A stretch of DNA of 11,823 nucleotides from Desulfuromonadales bacterium (GTDB lineage Bacteria > Desulfobacterota > Desulfuromonadia > Desulfuromonadales > UBA2294): NCBI GenBank assembly GCA_030591795.1, contig JAUVAJ010000015.1, positions 1 to 11,823 of the forward strand, given 5' to 3'. Shown piece after piece: positions 6,335 through 11,823 of the stretch; position 1 is the first letter of the stretch; every line of letters starts with the position of its first letter. The notes under the pieces were generated by a model. It did not search any database. It saw only the letters and a program-made list of their open reading frames with translations, and was not told the DNA's origin. The translations under genes and the position numbers were made by a program.

Positions 6335-6829
6335 TTACTCCTGACTGAGTCTATAACAGTCGTAAATGCTCCGGGTGTTTGGCTCTTCAAGGCTCATCCG
6401 GTCGTCAGATAGATCGATGACTTTAAAACTCTGGGCACTACCGCCGCTGCGATATCCAGGATTGCTGATGACGATGTCGTCTTTGCCCCGTCTGATCCAT
6501 TTTCCCTGCCGGGTTTTGCCGGATGACATCTCCTTGGTGATGACCAGGTTGTTCTGCATAAGTGACAGTTCATAGGTGAAGACGTTGTTGGTGCATTCCC
6601 AGGTACCGAGCAGAGGGTCTCTTCGCTGGGTGTTTTGCGTGGGGTCAGCATATTCCTGCGATTTAATTACAGCGATCTCGGAACGTAGAGCAGCTGCTTC
6701 CCGTTCCAGATCACTCAACCGTTCTTCCAGTTGTTGAATGTCTGCTGGGTTCGCAGCTTGCGCAATGCCGACCGGGATGGCTAGTGACAATGCTAATACT
6801 ATAATAAAGGTAGTTGATGCTCGACTCAT
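6335..6829 (-). CDS. Exported coiled-coil protein with lipocalin-like C-terminal domain
   Basis: I do not recognise a named family. The 164-residue product has a signal peptide (FIIVLALSLAIPVGIAQA, cleavage near AQA-AN, residue 25), then a heptad coiled coil (about 30-58, IQQLEERLSDLEREAAALRS). A beta-rich domain follows (about 70-160), beginning LLGTWECTNN and ending IYDCYRLSQE; its two cysteines (C79, C158) could form a disulfide in the periplasm. GTWE followed by alternating strands is reminiscent of small lipocalin-like domains. The frame is open back into the tRNA gene, but the ATG at 6829 is chosen because it starts the signal peptide and has AAGG 7 bases upstream. The stop codon is 7 bases before the AhpD-like selenoprotein start, whose ribosome site lies in the end of this gene, so the two are likely translated together. 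Confidence 0.85.
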   Translation of the reverse strand: MSRASTTFIIVLALSLAIPVGIAQAANPADIQQLEERLSDLEREAAALRSEIAVIKSQEYADPTQNTQRRDPLLGTWECTNNVFTYELSLMQNNLVITKEMSSGKTRQGKWIRRGKDDIVISNPGYRSGGSAQSFKVIDLSDDRMSLEEPNTRSIYDCYRLSQE

Positions 6830-6954
6830 GGTCAAACCTTTACACTTAAGGCTTTGCGACAGATCGACTCTGAACAGTCTAGCTGATTTTATCCATTTTT
6901 CCAGTATGTACAGCAGACCAGGAATAAACTGGAAAGGTGTTTTTGAAAATAAAT

Positions 6955-7050
6955 TGGCGGGAACAGATGGGAATCGAACCCACCAGGGACGGGATACGCC
7001 CCTCACCGGTTTTGAAGACCGGGCGCGTCACCAGACTACGTCCTGCTCCC
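6955..7050 (-). tRNA. selC: tRNA-Sec (anticodon UCA), selC
   Basis: A 96-base tRNA including an encoded CCA (6955-6957) and discriminator G (6958). The anticodon TCA (7013-7015) sits in loop CTTCAAA between 5-bp stems CCGGT/ACCGG. The acceptor stem has 8 bp (GGGAGCAG/CTGTTCCC) with a 5-bp T stem and TTCGATT loop, the 8+5 form unique to bacterial tRNA-Sec. The long variable arm has a 7-bp stem (AGGGGCG / CGTCCCT) and loop TATCC. The D arm has 6 pairs with a 4-base TGGT loop and one extra bulged A. No clear promoter is seen in the 67 bases upstream. It is the first element of the sel gene row on the minus strand. Confidence 0.98.
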
Positions 7051-7067
7051 AGATCAAAGCTTGAAAT

Positions 7068-7098
7068 CAGACAGGCCAGCGAGTTGCCGGCCTGTCTG
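7068..7098. terminator. Strong hairpin between the omp gene and tRNA-Sec
   Basis: A perfect 10-bp stem (CAGACAGGCC / GGCCTGTCTG) with an 11-base loop lies 19 bases after the stop of the outer-membrane protein gene and 17 bases before the 5' end of tRNA-Sec. There is no good T run on either side, so it is either a weak terminator or a tRNA-processing/insulating structure. Confidence 0.5.
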
Positions 7099-7117
7099 GT
7101 GTTGTTTCGAGTTGGTA

Positions 7118-7741
7118 CTAAAAGAGAAAGCGGAATCCGACATTGATATGATTAATCAAAATAGCATCAGCTTTAGTTTCCCCAAAATCTACACTGTTTG
7201 TTCCAAGAAATTTATACCCGATATCAATGACGAAACTGTCACTGGTGTTCAGGGTGACGCCGGCTCCGAGCTGGTATTGAAAGGTGAATGCCTGGCCTCC
7301 GGTCACAGCAGTTGTGTCGAGATCAAATCTGGCCCCGCCAACACCGCCGCCGAAATACGGAGACATCATGCCGTCTTTATTGAAGTCAAAGAAGACGCTC
7401 ATCATAAAGTTGAGCATTCTGATATTGCCTGTCGTGTCAGACCATGTACCGTTTTGAACCTGGTCGAGGTCTGAATAGAGATAGCCCCCAGAAAATTCTA
7501 CACGGCCAACATCCCAGGCCAAGCCGGTAGCAATCGATGCGTTATATCCGGGTAAGAAAGAAAGACGTGTCGCGCCACTGGGGTCGGTGAGATCGATCCC
7601 GAGCACCTTGGATGCACCACCGCTGAGGGTAAGGTATCCACGGGCATCGTCAAAATAAGTGTCTGACATTAAGCCGGCAGAAGCTTGAGATGCAAACAGG
7701 CTGGCTGTCAGAGCAAGTGCAACGATCAGCGTTCTTTTCAT
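7118..7741 (-). CDS. Small outer-membrane beta-barrel protein
   Basis: A 207-residue exported protein. The signal peptide is MKRTLIVALALTASLFASQASA, with cleavage after ASA (about residue 22). The mature part is a series of amphipathic strands rich in Gly and aromatic residues (SPYFGGGVGGARF, FTFQYQLGAGVTL, SFVIDIGYKFLG) and ends in phenylalanine (VGFRFLF), the usual outer-membrane insertion signal. The pattern fits an 8-strand OmpA/OmpX/opacity-type barrel; function is unknown. The DFNKDG loop may be an acidic turn. A strong GGAGG lies 8 bases before the ATG. It is divergent from the FmdB-type gene and separate in function from the Sec genes downstream. Confidence 0.85.
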   Translation of the reverse strand: MKRTLIVALALTASLFASQASAGLMSDTYFDDARGYLTLSGGASKVLGIDLTDPSGATRLSFLPGYNASIATGLAWDVGRVEFSGGYLYSDLDQVQNGTWSDTTGNIRMLNFMMSVFFDFNKDGMMSPYFGGGVGGARFDLDTTAVTGGQAFTFQYQLGAGVTLNTSDSFVIDIGYKFLGTNSVDFGETKADAILINHINVGFRFLF

Positions 7742-7897
7742 CGAGAGATCCTCCAGTAAATTTCAAACGTTCAATAGAGCTATAAGCAAGTGTATTTTCA
7801 GGATAAATAGCACAATATTCGGTCTGTGGCAAGAGATTGCTCGTCTGTCAGGGCCCTCTGTCTGCAGAGTCCGGTCGACGGGGAGCAACCTTGCGGG

Positions 7898-7926
7898 TTG
7901 ACAAAAACCGTCAAGGCCATTAAATT
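7898..7926 (+). promoter_or_regulatory. Sigma-70-type promoter for the FmdB-family gene
   Basis: TTGACA (7898-7903, perfect -35) is spaced 17 bases from TAAATT (7921-7926, 4 of 6 at -10), 34 bases before the ATG. The -35 overlaps a short palindrome, TTGAC-AAAAACC-GTCAA (7898-7914), which could be an operator. Confidence 0.6.
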
Positions 7927-7960
7927 GTCGCAGAATCCATTGTTTAAGGAGATTAGTTCG

Positions 7961-8209
7961 ATGCCGATGTACGAATATAAATGTCAGGCCTGCAGTCTGA
8001 TTTTTGAAGCGCGACAAAAATTTTCTGACGCGCCGTTGACCGAGTGTCGTGAGTGTGGCGGTGCGGTAAAAAAAATGATATCCCAGACCGGCTTCGCCCT
8101 GAAGGGTGGTGGTTGGTACGATCAGGGTTATGCTGATAAACAACCATCGTGTTCGTCGGCTGGCAAAGCACCAGCATGTGCCGGTTGTCCGAAAGCCGTT
8201 AACGACTAA
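7961..8209 (+). CDS. FmdB-family zinc-ribbon protein
   Basis: An 82-residue protein beginning MPMYEYKCQACSLIFEARQK, the standard start of the FmdB/CxxC-CxxC regulatory-type family. Two CxxC pairs (C8-x-x-C11 and CREC at about 28-31) should bind one zinc. Next comes the conserved GGAVKKMISQTGFALKGGGW segment. The tail adds a third, less common pair (PACAGCP). Members are named from a putative regulator of formamidase and amidase genes; their real role is unclear. The frame is open upstream from 7826, but the ATG at 7961 has AAGGAG 9 bases before it and begins the family motif. The gene has its own promoter and terminator. Confidence 0.93.
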   Translation: MPMYEYKCQACSLIFEARQKFSDAPLTECRECGGAVKKMISQTGFALKGGGWYDQGYADKQPSCSSAGKAPACAGCPKAVND

Positions 8210-8234
8210 ACCTGTTCTTTTCCTGCTTTCTCTT

Positions 8235-8259
8235 AAGGTGGACTTGTGCCGCCTTTTTT
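8235..8259 (+). terminator. Rho-independent terminator after the FmdB-family gene
   Basis: Stem AAGGTGG/CCGCCTT (8235-8241, 8249-8255; one T-G pair) with a 7-base loop, running straight into six Ts (8254-8259), 25 bases past the stop codon. Confidence 0.75.
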
Positions 8260-8323
8260 GTTGCCTACCTGCCGTTACGATGCGTACAATCAAGCCTCTA
8301 TTCGCAGCTGTCGGGGCGCACTC

Positions 8324-9391
8324 ATGAAACACCTCATCCCTCTGTTTATCGCAGGCCTTCTGCTGTTTTTGCTTACCGCATGTAATAATCTCGGTTATTA
8401 CAGTCAGAGCGTCTCCGGTCATCTGTCAATCATGTCGGCCAGCCGGCCGATCGATGAGCTTCTGGACGACCCTGAAGTCTCAGATATTCTCAAGCAAAAA
8501 TTGAGTCAAGCACTTGAATATCGAAGTTTCGCCAGCGAAGTTCTGCTTTTACCGGATAACGACAGCTATCTCTCCTATGCCGACACCGGACGCTCCGCGG
8601 CGGTCTGGAATGTGGTTGCCGCTCCGGATGACTCGTTGACACCGAAGCAGTGGTGTTTTGCCTTTGTCGGTTGCCTGCCGTACCGTGGCTACTACGACCA
8701 GGCGGAGGCTGAAGCCTATGCTGAAGAGTTGTCCGCCCAGAGTCTGGATGTTTTGACCTACGGCGTGCCGGCGTATTCGACCCTCGGTTGGTTTGATGAT
8801 CCGCTGCTCAACACCTTGATCGATCTTCCGGACTGGGCATTGGCCGGCATCATGTTTCATGAGTTGGCGCATCAGCTGGTTTATGTCGAAGATGACACCA
8901 TCTTTAATGAGGCGTTCGCTCAGACGGTTGAGGAAGAAGGACGGCGGCGTTGGCTGGAACAGCATGGCACAGATGCAGGGCGTGCATCGTTTCAGCAGTT
9001 TAGTGTCAGACAGTCTGAATTTCAGGTGTTGATGCAGGAGACCCGCGAAAAATTGTTGATTTGTTATGCCCCGGAACAGGAGCGCCACGCCCGGCTTGAC
9101 TGCAAGCAGGAAACAATTGAGCAGATGCAGCGACTGTATGTACTGTTGAAAGATAGCTGGGCCGGCTATGCCGGTTATGATGACTGGCTCAAGCCACGGC
9201 CGAACAATGCCCATTTTGTTTCGTCACACACCTATCAGCATTATGTGCCGGCTTTTGAAAAATTGCTCCGGCAAGAGGGTGGTGATTTGCAACGTTTCTA
9301 CGTTGAAATCGAACGATTGGCCGACCTTCCTCTGAAAGAACGTCGACAGCTGATGGAAGGATTGCTGGCGGACGAAAAACAGCCGCTCTGA
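8324..9391 (+). CDS. Lipoprotein zinc metallopeptidase, putative aminopeptidase
   Basis: A 355-residue predicted lipoprotein. The signal peptide ends in the lipobox LTAC (C20), followed by Asn-Asn rather than Asp, which predicts outer-membrane anchoring facing the periplasm. The zinc site is HELAH (H179-E180-H183) with a downstream Glu in NEAFA (E196), a gluzincin arrangement. This pattern, with TPKQWCFAFVGCLPYRGYY upstream, is that of the putative aminopeptidase family of proteobacteria (Pfam Aminopep); activity is inferred from family naming. The frame is open from a GTG at 8246, but that lies inside the preceding terminator and would bury the signal peptide, so the ATG at 8324 (GGGG 8 bases before it) is chosen. 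It is separated from folD by 112 bases. Confidence 0.88.
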   Translation: MKHLIPLFIAGLLLFLLTACNNLGYYSQSVSGHLSIMSASRPIDELLDDPEVSDILKQKLSQALEYRSFASEVLLLPDNDSYLSYADTGRSAAVWNVVAAPDDSLTPKQWCFAFVGCLPYRGYYDQAEAEAYAEELSAQSLDVLTYGVPAYSTLGWFDDPLLNTLIDLPDWALAGIMFHELAHQLVYVEDDTIFNEAFAQTVEEEGRRRWLEQHGTDAGRASFQQFSVRQSEFQVLMQETREKLLICYAPEQERHARLDCKQETIEQMQRLYVLLKDSWAGYAGYDDWLKPRPNNAHFVSSHTYQHYVPAFEKLLRQEGGDLQRFYVEIERLADLPLKERRQLMEGLLADEKQPL

Positions 9392-9503
9392 CCTTTACAA
9401 TCCGGGGTTAGTTGCGTATAGTTTTAGCTCTTTTGCAGTCCTATTCTTACACTTACATAACCACTGTTTGTCAACGAATCCAAAAACAGGAGAATAATCG
9501 CAT

Positions 9504-10361
9504 ATGGCACGAAAAATTGATGGAAAGCAGATTGCGGCTAATCTGCGTGAAGAGATTGCCGCTGATGTAAAGAAGCTGCAGTCTGGTGGTGTTACGCCGG
9601 GTCTGGCTGTTGTTCTGGTTGGCGAAGATCCGGCTAGTCGGGTTTATGTGACGATGAAGGAAAAGGCCTGTGCTGCCGCTGGTATTTTTTCCGATGAGCA
9701 CAAACTTCCGGCCGAGACCAGCGAAGAAGTGTTGCTTAATCTGGTCGATCGTCTGAATAACGATGCAAAGATTGACGGTATTCTCGTGCAACTGCCGTTA
9801 CCGGATCATATCGATGAGGCGAAGGTGCTGGAGGCTATTTCACCGGCCAAGGATGTCGATGGCTTCCATCCCTATAATGTCGGGCGTCTGGTTACTGGTA
9901 ATCCGCTGTTTCAGCCGTGTACGCCGTATGGGGTTATGAAGATGCTCGAGGCGGAGGGGGTTGACCTGACCGGCAAAGAGGTCGTGGTTGTTGGTCGATC
10001 CAATATCGTCGGTAAGCCGGTGGCGCTGATGTGCCTGGCCGAACATGCCACGGTTACCATCTGCCATTCCCGCACGCGAGATCTGGCTGACCGGGTGCGT
10101 CAGGCCGATATAGTGATCGCCGCCGTCGGTCGTCCGGAAATGATCAAGGGCGATTGGATCAAGCCGGGAGCGATTGTTATTGATGTCGGCGTCAACCGGG
10201 TCGGCGAGAAGAAGTTGGTCGGCGACGTCGATTTTGCCGGGGCGAGTGAAAATGCCGAAGCTATTACGCCGGTTCCGGGCGGAGTCGGTCCGATGACGAT
10301 CTCCATGCTGCTCTACAATACGGTCGTCAGCGCCGGGCGTCGGGCGGAACAATCTACATAG
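9504..10361 (+). CDS. folD: FolD bifunctional methylene-THF dehydrogenase / methenyl-THF cyclohydrolase
   Basis: FolD interconverts 5,10-methylene-THF and 5,10-methenyl-THF with NADP+ or NAD+, and methenyl-THF and 10-formyl-THF. The 285-residue product has the usual length. The catalytic motif YVTMK (Y48-K52) is followed by [24 protein letters not shown] and [10 protein letters not shown]. The Rossmann motif is [16 protein letters not shown], with [15 protein letters not shown] and [16 protein letters not shown] near the end. AGGAGA lies 10 bases before the ATG. With metV and metF downstream it covers the folate steps of the methyl branch. Palindromic repeats directly after the stop probably separate its transcript from metV. 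Confidence 0.97.
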   Translation: MARKIDGKQIAANLREEIAADVKKLQSGGVTPGLAVVLVGEDPASRVYVTMKEKACAAAGIFSDEHKLPAETSEEVLLNLVDRLNNDAKIDGILVQLPLPDHIDEAKVLEAISPAKDVDGFHPYNVGRLVTGNPLFQPCTPYGVMKMLEAEGVDLTGKEVVVVGRSNIVGKPVALMCLAEHATVTICHSRTRDLADRVRQADIVIAAVGRPEMIKGDWIKPGAIVIDVGVNRVGEKKLVGDVDFAGASENAEAITPVPGGVGPMTISMLLYNTVVSAGRRAEQST

Positions 10362-10373
10362 TTTTTTAACGCT

Positions 10374-10493
10374 TGTCATCTCGATCAACGAGAGAGATCT
10401 GGATCTTCATTATTTCAATGTGTTCTTCTAGCAAATGAGCGAGCGATTGTTTTGCCAAAAAGCAAAGATTTCTCTCTTACGTTCGAAATGACA
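10374..10493. repeat. TGTCAT-ended palindromic element, copy C
   Basis: A 120-base element starting TGTCATCTCGA 13 bases after the folD stop and ending GTTCGAAATGACA. The inner inverted pair is AGAGAGATCT / AGATTTCTCTCT. Same family as the copies at 2512-2747. Its position suggests it ends the folD transcript. Confidence 0.75.
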
Positions 10494-10543
10494 AGTTGGG
10501 TGTTGCCGTTATTTGAAAAGCTGTATTTTATAATTAAATTACC

Positions 10544-10599
10544 TGTCATCTCGAACAGCGAGAGAGGTCTCGGGTTAAGATTTTGCATTTGAAATGACA
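10544..10599. repeat. TGTCAT-ended palindromic element, copy D (short)
   Basis: A 56-base shortened copy, from TGTCATCTCGAACAGCGAGA to TTTGAAATGACA, ending 19 bases before the metV start. The left end matches the family well; the right arm keeps only about 13 bases. Confidence 0.65.
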
Positions 10600-10618
10600 A
10601 TTGACTTAAAGGTTTTAG

Positions 10619-11266
10619 ATGATCATCAGTCGTCAGAAAAATCAAGACGAACTCAAGCAATATATCAATGGCATGTCCAGTCTGTTTCTGGTCGGTTGCG
10701 GCGCCTGCGCGACTGTCTGTAAGTCGGGCGGTGAGGAAGAAATATTCCAGATGCAGGAGTGGCTGGCCACCGAGGGGATTGAGGTGACCGGCAGTGTCGT
10801 GATTGATGAAGCTTGTCATATCATGCGTGCCGGGCGGGACTTACGCCAGAATCGTGACGGCGTCGCTGAAGCCGATGGCATTCTGGTGCTCGCCTGCGGC
10901 TCCGGCATTCAGTCGATTGCGATCAGCAGCGACAAACAGGTGATCGGCGGCCTCGACTCCATGTTTCTCGGCAATGTTCGTCGCTTCGGACAGTACGAAG
11001 AAAAGTGTTCGCTCTGCGGTGAATGCATCCTCAATGATACCGCCGGTATCTGTCCAGTGACAACCTGCGCCAAAAGCCTGCTCAATGGTCCATGTGGCGG
11101 TATAGCCGATGGTAAATGTGAAATTGATCAGGAGGTTGACTGTGCCTGGCACTTGATCTATGAACGGTTGAAAAAACAGGGACGGCCCGGTGTTTTTGCC
11201 CGTCCCGTTGCGCCGAAAAACTGGAGTAACAAGCAGAAGCCGGGTCGGCATAAGGTGGAGCGCTGA
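10619..11266 (+). CDS. metV: Methylene-THF reductase partner protein MetV
   Basis: A 215-residue cysteine-rich protein matching the family found fused to or beside MetF in acetogens and related anaerobes, where it is needed for or modulates methylene-THF reductase. It has 13 Cys: an N-terminal group CGACATVC (27, 30, 34) with C66 and C93, and a C-terminal group C130-x2-C133-x2-C136, C145, C150, C159, C167, C175 around GICPVTTCAKSLLNGPCGG. These can bind Fe-S clusters or zinc; the sequence alone does not decide. AAAGG lies 7 bases before the ATG. Its TGA overlaps the metF ATG by one base (TGATG), so the two are translationally coupled and probably form one complex. Confidence 0.9.
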   Translation: MIISRQKNQDELKQYINGMSSLFLVGCGACATVCKSGGEEEIFQMQEWLATEGIEVTGSVVIDEACHIMRAGRDLRQNRDGVAEADGILVLACGSGIQSIAISSDKQVIGGLDSMFLGNVRRFGQYEEKCSLCGECILNDTAGICPVTTCAKSLLNGPCGGIADGKCEIDQEVDCAWHLIYERLKKQGRPGVFARPVAPKNWSNKQKPGRHKVER

Positions 11267-11823
11267 TGTCCAGACTACAAGACAGTCTGGCGGCAGGTAA
11301 TTTTGTTGTTACGGCCGAAATTGCACCGCCTAAAGGGGCCGATACCGCCCCGGCGCTTGACCAGGCCAAGTCGCTTTCTGATCTGGTCGCCATTAATGTG
11401 ACTGACAACCAGGGGGCAAATATGCGTCTCTCCCCACTGGTTCTGTCCGGGTTGATGCAGCAGTCCGGGATCGAGCCGATCCTGCAGCTTACCTGTCGGG
11501 ATCGCAATCGGCTCGCCCTGCAATCAGATCTGCTCGGCGCCGCTGCCCTTGGCATTGAAAACCTCCTCTTGCTTTCCGGCGACCATGCCAGCTTCGGCGA
11601 TCATCCGGAAGCCAGGTCAGTCTTTGATCTCGATTCGGTACAATTGCTACAGACTGTGACCGGATTGATGCAAGGGACGGATATGGCCGATCAAGCGTTG
11701 TCATCAGCACCGGTATTCTTTGCCGGCGCGGCGGTCAGTCCGGAAGCTGAGCCGTTTGAATTGATGTTTCAAAAATATCGCAAAAAGATCGATTGCGGTG
11801 CACAGTTTTTTCAAACCCAGGCC
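11266..11823 (+). CDS. metF: Methylenetetrahydrofolate reductase MetF, N-terminal part
   Basis: MetF is a flavin TIM-barrel enzyme that reduces 5,10-methylene-THF to 5-methyl-THF. The first 186 codons are present and the frame is open to the window edge. TAEIAPPKG (16-24) carries the Glu (E18) that matches the catalytic Glu of E. coli MetF. Then come INVTDNQGANMRLSP, QLTCRDRNR, LLLSGDH and CGAQFFQTQ, all family hallmarks. It overlaps metV by one base. The product methyl-THF serves methionine synthase or, in organisms with CO dehydrogenase/acetyl-CoA synthase, the Wood-Ljungdahl pathway; which applies cannot be told here. Confidence 0.95.
   Translation, partial: MSRLQDSLAAGNFVVTAEIAPPKGADTAPALDQAKSLSDLVAINVTDNQGANMRLSPLVLSGLMQQSGIEPILQLTCRDRNRLALQSDLLGAAALGIENLLLLSGDHASFGDHPEARSVFDLDSVQLLQTVTGLMQGTDMADQALSSAPVFFAGAAVSPEAEPFELMFQKYRKKIDCGAQFFQTQA

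Noticed and set aside
6335..7006. Longer N-terminal extension of the exported coiled-coil protein
   Set aside because: The extension would be translated from inside tRNA-Sec and would bury the signal peptide; the ATG at 6829 has a ribosome site.
8246..8323. GTG start for the metallopeptidase
   Set aside because: It overlaps the terminator hairpin of the FmdB-type gene and would place 26 residues before a lipoprotein signal peptide.
7763..8422. 219-codon open frame on the minus strand
   Set aside because: It is antisense to the FmdB-type gene and the start of the lipoprotein peptidase, with no recognisable domain and no ribosome site.
8549..9214. 221-codon open frame on the minus strand
   Set aside because: It is antisense to the metallopeptidase with its HExxH motif; composition is not protein-like.
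11264..11266. TGA of metV as a possible Sec codon
   Set aside because: It coincides with the metF start (TGATG), the protein ends normally there, and no family sequence follows in frame.

Overview
The window looks like chromosomal DNA from an anaerobic deltaproteobacterium of the Desulfuromonadales/Geobacter type. This is inferred from gene content and protein style; no database search was possible. It holds two functional blocks separated by a short stretch of envelope genes.

Left block (1-7050, all genes on the minus strand) is a complete selenocysteine (Sec) locus. In transcription order it contains tRNA-Sec (selC, 6955-7050), a small exported coiled-coil protein (6335-6829), a 90-residue AhpD/carboxymuconolactone-decarboxylase-like protein with an in-frame UGA giving a CxxU redox motif (6055-6327), selA (4596-5996), a GAF + HD-GYP cyclic-di-GMP phosphodiesterase (2781-4391), selB (323-2236) and the first 58 codons of selD (1-174). 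selD also carries an in-frame UGA, at the catalytic Cys position. Ordinary gene calling would miss or break both UGA-containing genes. Every Sec-specific factor is therefore present: tRNA, Sec synthase, elongation factor and selenophosphate donor. One of these factors and one small redox protein are themselves predicted selenoproteins. The spacer between selB and selD holds a large inverted repeat that pairs much better as RNA of the sel strand than of the other strand. The spacer between selB and the HD-GYP gene is filled with palindromic repeats.

Middle (7118-9391): an outer-membrane beta-barrel protein (minus strand) is divergent from a small FmdB-type zinc-ribbon protein (plus strand, with its own promoter and terminator). 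A lipoprotein metallopeptidase of the putative aminopeptidase type follows.

Right block (9504-11823, plus strand) is a one-carbon folate module: folD, then two copies of a palindromic repeat, then metV and metF (truncated by the window edge). metV and metF overlap by one base. This gives the methenyl/methylene-THF to methyl-THF steps of the Wood-Ljungdahl methyl branch or of methionine synthesis. Formate dehydrogenases that feed this pathway are often selenoproteins, so the adjacency of the two blocks is metabolically sensible, but that link is inference.

The main discoveries are the unannotated Sec-containing AhpD-like protein, with a good bacterial SECIS-like hairpin just after its UGA, the Sec-containing SelD, and the RNA-like structure in the selB-selD leader.
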